A DNA stretch of 64,000 nucleotides from the NCBI RefSeq assembly GCF_007833275.1, contig NZ_CP042241.1, positions 2,046,001-2,110,000 of the forward strand. The letters are read 5' to 3'. The notes below the pieces were generated by a model. It made no database searches. It had not been told where the DNA came from and worked only from the letters and a program-made list of their open reading frames with translations. The number at the start of each line of letters is the position of its first letter. Position 1 is the first letter of the stretch. The position numbers were made by a program, and so were the translations under genes. Positions 25,880 through 34,133 of the stretch are shown here, one piece after another. Origin of the DNA: Salarchaeum sp. JOR-1 (GTDB lineage: Archaea > Halobacteriota > Halobacteria > Halobacteriales > Halobacteriaceae).

Positions 25880-26973
25880 AGCCGTTCGTAGACCGCTTCG
25901 AGGCGGTCGACCGCTTTCTCGACGCCGAAGCGCTCTCTGTGTTCGAGACACGTCTCCGCGAGTCGGTCGCGGTCCGCGAGCGCGCGCTCGATTGCCTCCG
26001 TGAACGCGTCGGTGTCGCCGGGCGGGTAGTGGTAGCCGGTCTCGCCGTCCACGACGGTTTCGGCGAGCGCGCCGGCGTTCGCGGCGACCACGGGCGTGCC
26101 GCAGGCGTTCGCTTCGAGCGCGACTAACCCCTGCGTCTCGACGGGACTCGGGAACGCGAACACGTCGAGCGCGGAGTAGAACGCGGGGAGGTCGGCGCGG
26201 TCGAGGAACCCGAGGAAGCGCGCGTCGACGCCGTTCTCGCGGGCGCGGGCCTCGAGGTCGCTGCGGGCGGGGCCGTCCCCGCCGAAGACGAGCGTGGCGT
26301 CGAGGTCGGCGGCGGCGTCCACGAGGTCGTGGAGGCGCTTCTCGTAGCCGTGGCGGCCCGTGTACCCCACCAGTGGGCCGTCCGGGAGGGCGAATCGCTC
26401 CCGGAAGTCCGCGGGGTCGGTGGGCCGGAACTGCTGGAGGTCGATGCCGTTCGGGAGCGCGTCGACGGGCGTGTCGACGCCGATGTCGGTCTCGACGTGG
26501 CGTTTCGTCTCCTCGCTCGGCGTGAGCACGAGGTCAGCGCGGTCGAGAAAGGCGCGCTCCCAGCGCTCGCTCGCGCGCTCCGTGAACCCCGTGACTGCGT
26601 CGGGGACGATGTACTCGGCGTACTCGCTCGTGGGCGTGTGGTAGTGCGCGACGAACGGGATGTCGTTCCGGCGGGCGAGCCGGTAGCCCGCGAGGCCGAG
26701 CGCGAACGGCGTGTGCGCGTGCACGATATCCACGTCGCCGAGGCCGTCCGGAACCGTCGGCGTCCCGAGCCGGAACCCCTCGTAGAACGGGAACGGGAGG
26801 CTTCGAACGGGGTGTTCGCCGTCGTCGGGCGCGTAGTCGTCCGACCCGGGGTAGACGACGGGCATCCGGCCGCCGCGCTGCCGCCAGCGCTCGTGCCACG
26901 TCCGAATCGTGTACGTGACGCCGTTCACCGTCGGCAGGTAGGTGTCCGTGAAGGCGGCGACCCGGGGAACCAT
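25876..26973 (-). CDS. Glycosyltransferase family 4 protein
   Basis: A 365-residue GT-B retaining glycosyltransferase. N-terminal acceptor domain with AFTDTYLPTVNGVTYTIRT and HAHTPFALGLAG; C-terminal nucleotide-sugar domain with LVGYTGRHGYEKR and the E-x7-E signature in ETQGLVALEANACGTPVV. The N-terminal pattern resembles glycolipid alpha-glycosyltransferases acting on diacyl- or dialkyl-glycerol, so a role in polar glycolipid synthesis is plausible but inferred. It follows another glycosyltransferase by 24 nt on the same strand. Confidence 0.9.
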   Translation of the reverse strand: MVPRVAAFTDTYLPTVNGVTYTIRTWHERWRQRGGRMPVVYPGSDDYAPDDGEHPVRSLPFPFYEGFRLGTPTVPDGLGDVDIVHAHTPFALGLAGYRLARRNDIPFVAHYHTPTSEYAEYIVPDAVTGFTERASERWERAFLDRADLVLTPSEETKRHVETDIGVDTPVDALPNGIDLQQFRPTDPADFRERFALPDGPLVGYTGRHGYEKRLHDLVDAAADLDATLVFGGDGPARSDLEARARENGVDARFLGFLDRADLPAFYSALDVFAFPSPVETQGLVALEANACGTPVVAANAGALAETVVDGETGYHYPPGDTDAFTEAIERALADRDRLAETCLEHRERFGVEKAVDRLEAVYERL

Positions 26974-26997
26974 TGTGCGGCGGTACTCACCTCCGCC

Positions 26998-28059
26998 TTA
27001 TATGCCGTCTCCTTTCCCCGCGACCTCGCGGTACACGTCGGTGAGGCGGTCGCCGACCACGTCGAGGCTGTGTTCGGCTGCGGTGTCGCGCGCGCCGTCG
27101 CCGAGGCGTTCGCGGAGGGCGGGGTCGTCGCGGAGGCGTTCGAGCGCGTCCGCGAACTCGGCGTCCGTCTCCGCCTTCAGGCAGTCCTCGCCGTCCGTGA
27201 AGAACTCGTCGAACACGTCGATGTCGCGGAGGACGACCGGTTTCCCGCACGCCATCGCCTCCAGCACGGCGATGCCCTGGTTCTCGACTTTCGCGGGGAA
27301 CATGTAGACGTCGCCCGCGCCGAACGCCGCGCGCTTGTCGTCCATGTAGCCCGTGAACGTCACGTTCGCGGGCGGGTTCTCCACCCAGCGCTTCGTCGTC
27401 TTCGACGCCTGCGGCCCGGACTCGTACGGGCCGAACCACGCGAAGTCGAAGTCGGTCTCCTGGGCGACCCGGCAGAACGTCGTGAGGCCCTTGCGCTCGA
27501 TGACCTCACCCACCGAAAACACGACGAGGCCGTCGAGGTCGAAGCGCTCCCGAGTCTCCTCCCGGAACGACTCGTAGCCGTCCAAACTCGCGGCGTCCAC
27601 GCCGTTCGTGATGGTCTGGATGGGCGCGTCCACGGGGTAGGAGTCGAGGAGGTCTTTCGTGTACTGACTCGGGACGAGCACGCGGTCGGCCTGCGAGTAA
27701 AACCACTTGAGGTAGCGCTTGAGTGCGGGCGCGGCCTGCGTCGAGAACCGGAAGGAGTCCGCGAAGTCCTCGGCGGTCGTGTGCGCGTGCAGAATCAGCG
27801 GGATGTCGGTGCGCTTCGCGTGCCGCGCGACCGCGAGCGACCCCGGGCCGATGGTGTTGCAGTGCGCCACGTCGTACTCGCGGAAGAACGGCGCGCCCGT
27901 GAGCCGGGCTTTCCCCGCCGCGAACGGCGTGCCGCCCTGCCAGGGCGTCGTGACGACCTCGACGTCGGTGTCCGCGAGCGCCGCGCGCTGCTGGCGGGTC
28001 GCGGTGACGATACCGCCGCGGAGGCGGTCTTCCAGTTCGAGGTAGTTGAGGACGCGCAT
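26998..28059 (-). CDS. Glycosyltransferase family 4 protein
   Basis: A 353-residue GT-B glycosyltransferase. Features: N-terminal MRVLNYLELEDRLRGGI, acceptor-domain HAHTTAEDFADS, C-terminal VVFSVGEVIERKGL and the E-x7-E motif in VENQGIAVLEAMACGKPVV. ATG at 28059 chosen because the family starts there; the longer in-frame extension is Arg-rich and non-coding-like. Forms a two-gene unit with the downstream glycosyltransferase, suggesting that the two add successive sugars to one acceptor, possibly a membrane glycolipid. Confidence 0.9.
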   Translation of the reverse strand: MRVLNYLELEDRLRGGIVTATRQQRAALADTDVEVVTTPWQGGTPFAAGKARLTGAPFFREYDVAHCNTIGPGSLAVARHAKRTDIPLILHAHTTAEDFADSFRFSTQAAPALKRYLKWFYSQADRVLVPSQYTKDLLDSYPVDAPIQTITNGVDAASLDGYESFREETRERFDLDGLVVFSVGEVIERKGLTTFCRVAQETDFDFAWFGPYESGPQASKTTKRWVENPPANVTFTGYMDDKRAAFGAGDVYMFPAKVENQGIAVLEAMACGKPVVLRDIDVFDEFFTDGEDCLKAETDAEFADALERLRDDPALRERLGDGARDTAAEHSLDVVGDRLTDVYREVAGKGDGI

Positions 28060-28132
28060 ACACCGAGAACGCGGGGGCGGGCGAAAAACCCCACCGGAAC
28101 CGTTTTCGGCGGCGACCCCCGAGCATCGGGCG

Positions 28133-28408
28133 ATGAAGATAGCCGCGGAGCGAATCGAACGCCTCGGCGCGCTCGCGAAGGAGGCCGCGAGAGCGGGTGA
28201 GGCGGAGCGGGCGCGGACGTACGTCCGGCGGGCGCGGCGCGTCGCGGAGCGCCACCGGCTCTCGCTCCCGCGACAGTTCAAGCGCTTTTCGTGCGACGCC
28301 TGCGATTCCTACCTGATTCCGGGGCGGAACGCGCGGGTTCGCACGCAGGACGGGCACGTGGTGGTGACGTGTGACTGCGGGGAGCACGCGCGGTATCCGT
28401 ACGACTGA
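28133..28408 (+). CDS. rnp4: Ribonuclease P protein component 4 (Rpp21 homologue)
   Basis: A 91-residue subunit of archaeal RNase P, which matures tRNA 5' ends. N-terminal two-helix region (about residues 1-45) and a C-terminal zinc ribbon with CDAC and CDC ligand pairs, as in Rpr2/Rpp21 proteins. Length fits archaeal Rnp4. It sits upstream of the CRM-domain and MscS genes on the same strand, divergent from the glycosyltransferase pair. Confidence 0.9.
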   Translation: MKIAAERIERLGALAKEAARAGEAERARTYVRRARRVAERHRLSLPRQFKRFSCDACDSYLIPGRNARVRTQDGHVVVTCDCGEHARYPYD

Positions 28409-28445
28409 CTGACGGGCGTGCCGGCATGAGGGAGACCACCGTGGC

Positions 28446-28565
28446 ATGCCCGAGGCGGTGCGGTCGTCGGCGACGGTGCGCGCGGTGACGAGCGGAGCGG
28501 CCGGTTCGTCCGCGCTCCGTGACGGGTCGGTGATGGCCGGTGGCGGAGCCATCACGCCGATTTAA
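28446..28565 (+). CDS. Uncertain 39-residue open frame
   Basis: ATG at 28446 to TAA at 28565, in the gap between rnp4 and the CRM-domain gene. The product is Ala/Ser/Gly-rich with the segment ALRDGSVMAGGGA, reminiscent of a group II chaperonin motif, but too short to be one. No promoter or Shine-Dalgarno is evident. It may be a gene remnant or chance. Confidence 0.15.
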   Translation: MPEAVRSSATVRAVTSGAAGSSALRDGSVMAGGGAITPI

Positions 28566-28615
28566 CTAAGCTAAAACGAGCTCGGGTTCTACGCGCCGGG
28601 AGAGCCGTACCATTC

Positions 28616-28621
28616 TTTTAA
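28616..28621 (+). promoter_or_regulatory. TATA-like box of the CRM-domain/mscS unit
   Basis: TTTTAA, about 28 nt before the ATG at 28647; predicts a leaderless start. Confidence 0.55.
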
Positions 28622-28646
28622 GCCGCGCCCGAACGGGTGGGTAGAC

Positions 28647-28892
28647 ATGACCACAGAGGAGCTCAAGACGAAGGCGCACAACGCCGACGTGACGGTGTGG
28701 GTCGGGAAAGCCGGCGTCGAGTCGGTCGTCGACGAACTCAAAGACCAGCTCGACACGCGCGACGTGGTGAAGGTGAAGTTCCTCCGCTCGTCGCGCGGCG
28801 GCACCGACACCGAGGAACTCGCCGCCGACCTCGCCGACCGCGTCAGCGCCGACCTCGTCGAGACGCGCGGGAACACGGCGGTGTACCACTGA
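28647..28892 (+). CDS. YhbY / CRM-domain RNA-binding protein
   Basis: An 81-residue single-domain CRM protein associated with ribosome biogenesis in related organisms. Readable family features: the N-terminal KTKAHNADVTVWVGKAG, a central DQLDTRDVVKVKFL, and a C-terminal strand RGNTAVYH. The family contains an IF3-C-like fold with a GxxG-type loop; here that loop is less canonical. Overlaps mscS by one base (TGATG). Confidence 0.85.
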   Translation: MTTEELKTKAHNADVTVWVGKAGVESVVDELKDQLDTRDVVKVKFLRSSRGGTDTEELAADLADRVSADLVETRGNTAVYH

Positions 28893-29767
28893 TGGTCGAA
28901 CCGCTCCCGTTCATCGACGACGCGATCCCGCAGTACGCGCTCGCCGTCACCCAGCTCGTCTACTTCACGGTGGCGTTCCTCGCGGTCTACCTCGTCGGTC
29001 GCGCCACCGTCGTCCCGCTCGTCGACCGAGCGCTCAAGGCCCGAGACCTCGACGCGCACTCCCGGACGCCCCTGAAGCGACTCGTCCGCATCGTCATCGT
29101 GTTCGTCGGGTTCGGCGTCGCGTTCGGGTTCGCGGGCTACGGGAACTTCCTCACCAGCCTCGCGACCATCGCCGCCGCCGCGACGCTCGCCATCGGCCTC
29201 GCGATGCAGGACGTCATCCAGAACTTCGTCGCCGGCGTCTTCATCTACACCGACAAGCCGTTCCGCATCGACGACTGGATCGAGTGGGACAACGGCACGT
29301 ACTCCGGCGTCGTCGAGGACATCAGCCTCCGCGTCACCCGCGTGCGGACGTTCGACAACGAACTCCTCACCGTCCCGAACAGCCAGCTCACCGACGGCGT
29401 CATCAAGAACCCCGTCGCGAAGAACAAGCTCCGCCTCCAGTTCCTCTTCGGCATCGGATACGACGACGACATCGAGAAGGCCACCGACATCATCGTCGAG
29501 GAAGCCGAGAAACACGACGGCATCATGGACGACCCCGGCGTCACCGTCCGACTGACTGAACTCGGCGGCTCCTACGTCGGCCTCAAGAGCCGGTTCTGGA
29601 TCGACAACCCCTCGCGCGCCGACTTCGTGAAGACCCGCGGCGAGTACGTCACCGCCGTGAAGGAGCGCTTCGACGAGGAGGGCATCGACATCCCCTATCC
29701 GACCCGCACCCTGGAGGGCGAACTCCAGGTGCAGGGCGACGAAATCGCCGGCTTCGGCGACGAGTAA
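28892..29767 (+). CDS. mscS: Small-conductance mechanosensitive channel
   Basis: A 291-residue MscS-family channel that releases solutes on hypo-osmotic shock, relevant for a halophile. Two to three N-terminal helices (about residues 15-40, 62-85) precede the pore-lining helix FLTSLATIAAAATLAIGLAM at about residues 88-107, then the MscS beta domain with QDVIQNFVAGVFIYTDKPF and the cytoplasmic cage. Translationally coupled to the CRM-domain gene. Confidence 0.92.
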   Translation: MVEPLPFIDDAIPQYALAVTQLVYFTVAFLAVYLVGRATVVPLVDRALKARDLDAHSRTPLKRLVRIVIVFVGFGVAFGFAGYGNFLTSLATIAAAATLAIGLAMQDVIQNFVAGVFIYTDKPFRIDDWIEWDNGTYSGVVEDISLRVTRVRTFDNELLTVPNSQLTDGVIKNPVAKNKLRLQFLFGIGYDDDIEKATDIIVEEAEKHDGIMDDPGVTVRLTELGGSYVGLKSRFWIDNPSRADFVKTRGEYVTAVKERFDEEGIDIPYPTRTLEGELQVQGDEIAGFGDE

Positions 29768-29965
29768 GGCTTTTTCTCCCGCTCTTTCGACGGGCGATTG
29801 AGCGAAATTCGTAGCGGTTCGTTCACGATGCGCTCGACCGAACGCGAGCGAAGCGAGCGGTCGAGCCGAGGAACCCCCGGAGGGGGTGACGACGGCTTTT
29901 CGCGTAGCTTTTGCCAGCGACGGAGCGGAGCGACTGAGCGCAGCAAACGGTACTGCAGTATGAAT
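29768..29965. other. Gene-free stretch between mscS and SRP RNA
   Basis: No coding frame is convincing. It starts with a T-rich tract (29774-29778), a likely mscS terminator. It contains a 9-bp inverted repeat, GCTCGACCG at 29832-29840 and CGGTCGAGC at 29858-29866, enclosing a GAGCGAAGCGAG core, a common type of haloarchaeal intergenic palindrome. Confidence 0.5.
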
Positions 29966-30277
29966 GGTGGACGTGCCGGGGTCGCCCGAGCCGTCCCGCT
30001 CGGGTAGTCCCGGTCGCCTCCTCCGCCCCGCGACCCTTCGAGCGGCGAACGTCCGATGGTCCGCTGCTCACTTCCGTGCCTGACGGGGTCCCATCGGCGA
30101 ACCGCGACGACGACGCCCCTGCAGGCGCGCGCCGCGGACCGCCGTCCCCGAAGGACGAGGCTTCTCTGTCGGCTTCCGGGGCCCGGGCGGGTTGGCCCGG
30201 ACTCTCCCGGCGTTCGGCCCCCGCTGATGACCGTAGTGCGGGTGGGTGGGGCGGGGCCAAACCGCCCGGCCTAGTCC
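29966..30277 (-). ncRNA. ffs: Signal recognition particle 7S RNA
   Basis: About 312 nt. The minus strand contains the SRP54-binding helix 8 motif: plus-strand 30061-30084 is the complement of GTCAGG, then GGAAG, then AGCAG in the canonical order. The 5' end reads GTGGACTAGGCCGGG and pairs with the 3' end CCCGGCACGTCCAC, forming the archaeal terminal helix. The GGCCGGGCGGTTTGGCCCC region is the domain that binds SRP19 and closes helices 2-4. A TATA-like box (minus-strand CCCTTATGG) lies about 27 nt before the predicted 5' end. Ends are estimated to within a few nt. Confidence 0.85.
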
Positions 30278-30297
30278 ACTTCAGGGTAGTCGACTCC

Positions 30298-30306
30298 CCC
30301 ATAAGG
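30298..30306 (-). promoter_or_regulatory. TATA-like box of the 7S RNA gene
   Basis: Minus-strand CCCTTATGG centred at about 30302; it places transcription start near 30275-30277, matching the base-paired 5' end of the RNA. Confidence 0.6.
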
Positions 30307-30369
30307 GCCTTTCGCCTCCACCGAATTGCTGGCGGAAGACCCTTCAACGTCCCGTTCGCTTGAGTGAGT

Positions 30370-30609
30370 ATGGGACTCGGAGGAACCGCGAAGAAGGTTC
30401 AGAAGCTCGCGGACGTCGCCGACTCGCTGCAGTCGCGCGTCACGTCCATCCGCGAGGACGTCGAACAGACACAGGAGACCGTCACTGACACGAACGAGCG
30501 CGTGGAGGCGCTCGAGCGCGAAGTCGCGCGGCAGGGCGAACTCCTCGACGCCATCGCCGCCGAACTCGACGTGGAAACCGGTCGACCCGCGGACGATGAC
30601 AACGCCTAA
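30370..30609 (+). CDS. DUF5798 family coiled-coil protein
   Basis: A 79-residue haloarchaeal protein. A short Gly-containing start (MGLGGTAKKVQKLADVAD) is followed by a long heptad-repeat helix (about residues 15-65) and an acidic tail. Function unknown. I chose the ATG at 30370, two codons inside the longest frame, because relatives begin MGLGGTAKK. It precedes cysteine synthase by 27 nt, same strand. Confidence 0.8.
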   Translation: MGLGGTAKKVQKLADVADSLQSRVTSIREDVEQTQETVTDTNERVEALEREVARQGELLDAIAAELDVETGRPADDDNA

Positions 30610-30636
30610 AGAACGCGCAGCGAAAGGAGTGAGTAG

Positions 30637-31617
30637 ATGACGACGCACCGCGAACCGCTCGACTCGGTTCTCGACACCGTGGGTGAGACGCCGCTGGTTC
30701 GCGTCCACGAGTCACCGGACGAGGCGCCCGTGTACGCGAAGCTGGAGTCGTTCAATCCCGGCGCGAGCGTGAAAGACCGCATCGGGACGTACATGCTCGA
30801 ACAGATGCTCGAACGCGGTGACCTCGCCCCGGGCGGCACGGTCATCGAACCCACGGCCGGGAACACCGGTATCGGGTTCGCGGTCGCCGCCGGCCAGCTC
30901 GACCTGGACGCGGTGTTCGTCGTGCCCGAACGGTTCAGCGTGGAGAAGCAGACGTTGATGCGCGCGCTCGGCGCGGACGTCATCAACACGCCCACGGAAG
31001 ACGGGATGGAGCGCGCCATCGAGCGCGCGCACGAACTCGCGGACGAACTCGAGAACGCCGCCGTCCCCCAGCAGTTCTCCAATCCGCTGAACGCGGAGGC
31101 GCACTACGAGACGACCGGCCCCGAGATACACGACGCGCTCGATGGCGAGGTCGGCGCAATCGTCGCCGGCTGCGGAACCGCGGGCACGCTCATGGGAACC
31201 GCGCGCTACCTCCGCGAGCAGAACCCCGATACGCACGTCGTCGCCGTCGAACCCGAGGGCTCGCTGTACGCCCGCCTCGAGGGAGACCACGTCGACGAGC
31301 GCGAGTACAAGACAGAGGGCATCGGAACGCACAACCCGGCGACGAACGAGCTGTTCGACCCCGAGTTCGTGGACGACGTGAGTCAGGTCTCGGACGAGGC
31401 CGCCCACCGCGAACTCAAGCGCCTCGCGGCCGAGGAAGGCCACCTCGTCGCGTCGAGCGCCGGCGCGGCCAGCGTCGCGGCCCGCCAGGTCGCCGAGGAC
31501 ATCGTCGACGGCGTCATCGACGCCCCCTACGACACCGTCGTCACCGTCTTCCCGGACTCCAGTGAACGCTACCTCTCCAAGGACATCTACGGGAGCTACG
31601 CCGAGTGGGAAGGGTAA
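30637..31617 (+). CDS. Cysteine synthase (PLP-dependent, CysK/CysM family)
   Basis: A 326-residue fold-type II PLP enzyme that makes cysteine from O-acetylserine (or O-phosphoserine in some archaea) and sulfide. PLP Schiff-base Lys46 is in NPGASVKDRIG; substrate loop EPTAGNTGIGFA; phosphate-binding glycines in AGCGTAGTLMGTARYL. The protein is at the upper end of normal length. Cystathionine beta-synthase-like activity cannot be excluded. Probably co-transcribed with the DUF5798 gene. Confidence 0.9.
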   Translation: MTTHREPLDSVLDTVGETPLVRVHESPDEAPVYAKLESFNPGASVKDRIGTYMLEQMLERGDLAPGGTVIEPTAGNTGIGFAVAAGQLDLDAVFVVPERFSVEKQTLMRALGADVINTPTEDGMERAIERAHELADELENAAVPQQFSNPLNAEAHYETTGPEIHDALDGEVGAIVAGCGTAGTLMGTARYLREQNPDTHVVAVEPEGSLYARLEGDHVDEREYKTEGIGTHNPATNELFDPEFVDDVSQVSDEAAHRELKRLAAEEGHLVASSAGAASVAARQVAEDIVDGVIDAPYDTVVTVFPDSSERYLSKDIYGSYAEWEG

Positions 31618-31665
31618 CGAGAGAACTCCGATTCACGCCCGATTCGCTCGTTTACCGCCGGTTCA

Positions 31666-32076
31666 CTAGCCGAGTAGCCGCCGGTGCTCGACTTTCATGC
31701 ACTTGTCCTGGACGAAGCGGAGCCCGGCGTCTTCCGCCATCTCGGCCGCCTCGTCGTTGGTGATGTCGAGCTGGAGCCAGACGGCGTTCACGTCGTCGCG
31801 GGCGACGGCTTGCTCGACGATTCCGGGGGCTTCGTCGCCCGGCCGGAACACGTCCACGACGTCGATTTCTTCGGCTACGTCGTCGAGCGAGTCGTACGCC
31901 CGTTTGCCGAGGATTTCGTCGGCGTAGGGGTTGACCGGAATGACCTCGTAGCCGTGGTCTGCGAGGTACGTCGGGACGTCGTGGGCGGCCTTCCCGGGCG
32001 TGCTCGAACACCCGACGACGGCGATGGTCTGGGACTCGAGTATCTCGCGGAGTTCGCCGTCACTCTCGATGGGCAT
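31666..32076 (-). CDS. CoA-binding domain protein (YccU family)
   Basis: A 136-residue Rossmann-like CoA_binding_2 protein. Features: IAVVGCSSTPGKAAHDVPTY at about residues 16-35 as the nucleotide-binding loop, EVIPVNPYADEILG, and DVVDVFRPGDEAP. Family members bind CoA or related ligands; physiological role unclear. Ends 48 bp from the convergent cysteine synthase gene and follows the prenyltransferase gene by 31 nt. Confidence 0.85.
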   Translation of the reverse strand: MPIESDGELREILESQTIAVVGCSSTPGKAAHDVPTYLADHGYEVIPVNPYADEILGKRAYDSLDDVAEEIDVVDVFRPGDEAPGIVEQAVARDDVNAVWLQLDITNDEAAEMAEDAGLRFVQDKCMKVEHRRLLG

Positions 32077-32107
32077 ACGCTACGGTAGGAGCGCAAGCAG
32101 GATAAGT

Positions 32108-32938
32108 TCAGAGGGCCGCGGCGCGGCCGACGAGGAAGGCGACGACGGCGAGGAACATCCCGTACTTGAGGAGGGACTGGCCGCGGGTCGGGTCGCTGAA
32201 GGATTCGGAGGTCGCGTACAGCATCGTGAGGTCAGCGACGGCGACGACGGCGAGATAGGGCGCGCCGAACACGTCCCAGAGGTAGGGGAGGGGGCTGGCG
32301 AGGACGGCAACGACGAGCGAGAGGGTTGCAACGGCGAGCGCGCGTCGCTCCCCGATGGCGATCGGGAGGGTGTTCAATCCCTCCTCGCGGTCGCCCGCGA
32401 TGTCTTCTACGTCCTTTACGACCTCGCGCGTGAACGTCGAGAGTGCGGCGAGCACGCACAGGACGGCCCCGGCGGCCACGTCACCGACTGCGGCCGCGCC
32501 GAAGAGGAACGTGCTCCCGACGAGGTAGGCGACGACGAAGTTCCCCGCGCCCGGGAGCCCCTTCAGGTACTCAGTATAGACGAGGAGCGCGACGAAGTTC
32601 ACGCCCGCGATGGCGATGGCGAAAACGGGGAGGAAGAGCGCGCAGACGATTGCGCCGCCGAACAGCGCGAGGCTGAACGCGAGCGCGCCGCGCGGGGACA
32701 CCGCGCCGCGCGGGATCGGTCGGTCGGGCTGGTTGATGGCGTCGATGTCGCGGTCGAAGTAGTCGTTGATGGCGTTCCCCGCCGCGATGGCGAGCATCGT
32801 CGCCGCGACCGCCACCGCCGTGTAGAACGGCTGGTCGGCCGCGCCGCCCGCGACGAACGCGCCGACGAACGTCAGCACGCCCGCGGCGACGACGTTCCCG
32901 GGTCGCGTCAGCTCGACGGCGCCGCGAACCGTAGACAT
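32108..32938 (-). CDS. Geranylgeranylglyceryl phosphate geranylgeranyltransferase (UbiA family)
   Basis: A 276-residue integral membrane prenyltransferase that attaches the second isoprenoid chain in archaeal ether lipid synthesis (DGGGP synthase), by homology and context. Two Asp-rich Mg-prenyl-diphosphate motifs are present: NAINDYFDRDIDAIN near residue 61 and DVEDIAGDREEGLN near residue 175. About eight hydrophobic helices. The motif FDRDIDAINQPDRPIPRGA is typical of the archaeal enzyme. Other UbiA paralogues exist in haloarchaea, so the assignment is likely but not certain. Confidence 0.87.
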   Translation of the reverse strand: MSTVRGAVELTRPGNVVAAGVLTFVGAFVAGGAADQPFYTAVAVAATMLAIAAGNAINDYFDRDIDAINQPDRPIPRGAVSPRGALAFSLALFGGAIVCALFLPVFAIAIAGVNFVALLVYTEYLKGLPGAGNFVVAYLVGSTFLFGAAAVGDVAAGAVLCVLAALSTFTREVVKDVEDIAGDREEGLNTLPIAIGERRALAVATLSLVVAVLASPLPYLWDVFGAPYLAVVAVADLTMLYATSESFSDPTRGQSLLKYGMFLAVVAFLVGRAAAL

Positions 32939-33052
32939 ACAACGTCGTCACTCGCCGGCCGGTATAAAACAGTCGTCTCGACGCGGGTCGAGACGCGAAC
33001 GCCGCCGCTGGCGTTCTAAAAGTCGGTTAGTAGAAGTCCGGAAGAACTCGCC

Positions 33053-33247
33053 TTAGAGGCGGGTGACGTTCTTCGCGCGGGGGCCCTTGGGGGCGTCCTC
33101 GATCTCGAACTCGACCTCAGTGCCTTCTTCGAGGTCCGGGCCGCCGACGTCCTCCATGTGGAAGAACACGTCCTCGTCCTCGTCCTCAGTCTCGATGAAT
33201 CCGTAGCCGCCAGTGTCGTTGAAGAAATCAACTTTTCCGCTTGCCAT
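33053..33247 (-). CDS. Cold-shock domain protein
   Basis: A 64-residue single cold-shock OB-fold that binds single-stranded RNA/DNA. RNP-1-like GGYGFIET and RNP-2-like DVFFHMEDV are both present, and the last strand is [13 protein letters not shown] at 33247 (MASGKVDFF) is supported by a TATA-like box at 33273-33280. The long upstream in-frame extension is not family-like. Confidence 0.92.
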   Translation of the reverse strand: MASGKVDFFNDTGGYGFIETEDEDEDVFFHMEDVGGPDLEEGTEVEFEIEDAPKGPRAKNVTRL

Positions 33248-33272
33248 TACAAACAGTCGTACGCCCCGTTCG

Positions 33273-33280
33273 CGTATAAC
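33273..33280 (-). promoter_or_regulatory. TATA-like box of the cold-shock gene
   Basis: Minus-strand GTTATACG, about 29 nt before the ATG at 33247; one of the stronger boxes here, fitting a highly expressed leaderless mRNA. Confidence 0.6.
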
Positions 33281-33375
33281 CCTTCCGAGAGTGAGTGTAC
33301 CACGACCCATAGTGTGAGGGCGTTCGATCCGCGGAGAGGCCGAGGTTTCTAACCGGTGCGTCTCCTCCGTCTCGT

Positions 33376-34056
33376 ATGGACACGCTCGCCGCACTGCTCG
33401 CCGGGAACGACGCGCACGTCGCCGCGTTCCGCGACCGGTTCGACGACGTGCAGGACGCGCAGCGTCCCGATGCAGTGACGGTCTGCTGTTCGGACTCCCG
33501 CGTCCTCCAAGACCACATGTGGGGGAACGACCAACCGGGCCGGGTGTTCACGTGTTCGAACATCGGTAACCGGGTCGTCCAGCGCACCGCTGCGGGCACG
33601 GTGGTCGCCGGGGACGTGCTCTACCCCATCGCGCACACCGACACCGACCTCGCGGTCGTCGTCGGGCACTCGGGATGCGGCGCGGTCACCGCCACCTACG
33701 ACGCTATCACCACCGATATCGTCGACGAGCCCCCGGGAATCGAACACTGTATCGGCCTCTTGCGGCCCGAACTCGAGCCCTGTCTCGAGCACCTACCGGA
33801 CGGGCGCGGGCGAGCGGACACGGTGAACGACCTCGTGGAGTGCAACGTCGACCAGCAGGTGCGCGCGCTCCGCGAGAGCGAGGACGTGCCGGACGACACG
33901 ACCGTCGCGGGCGTCGTCTACGACTTCCAGAACGCCTACGACGGCGCGCGCGGCGAGGCGCACGTCGTCAACGTGGACGGCGAACGCGACCCCGAGGTGC
34001 TCCGCGACCGCCACCCCACCATCGCCGGGCGCGTCCAGCGCCGCGTCACGTACTGA
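33376..34056 (+). CDS. Beta-class carbonic anhydrase
   Basis: A 226-residue zinc enzyme interconverting CO2 and bicarbonate. Zinc ligands are readable: Cys38 in VCCSDSRVL (with the Asp40/Arg42 catalytic dyad), and His98 and Cys101 in GHSGCGAVT. The fold is complete. A TATA-like patch (TTTCTAACC near 33345-33353) lies about 27 nt upstream. It is followed on the same strand by an Lrp regulator and the dabBA pair, so a joint role in inorganic carbon supply is inferred. Confidence 0.93.
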   Translation: MDTLAALLAGNDAHVAAFRDRFDDVQDAQRPDAVTVCCSDSRVLQDHMWGNDQPGRVFTCSNIGNRVVQRTAAGTVVAGDVLYPIAHTDTDLAVVVGHSGCGAVTATYDAITTDIVDEPPGIEHCIGLLRPELEPCLEHLPDGRGRADTVNDLVECNVDQQVRALRESEDVPDDTTVAGVVYDFQNAYDGARGEAHVVNVDGERDPEVLRDRHPTIAGRVQRRVTY

Positions 34057-34104
34057 GACGGCCGCACGGGCGGGGGCTGGAGAACCGACGTGGCGGGCGA
34101 AGCG

Positions 34105-34112
34105 CCTTATGC
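34105..34112 (+). promoter_or_regulatory. TATA-like box of the Lrp regulator gene
   Basis: CCTTATGC, about 26 nt before the ATG at 34134; suggests a separate leaderless transcript for the regulator. Confidence 0.45.
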
Positions 34113-34133
34113 GAGCGGAGGTAAACGGAGCGC

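Noticed and set aside
25876-28059. Glycosyltransferase pair considered as part of an S-layer glycosylation (agl) island
   Set aside because: No oligosaccharyltransferase, flippase or sugar-nucleotide genes nearby; only two glycosyltransferases in a housekeeping context.
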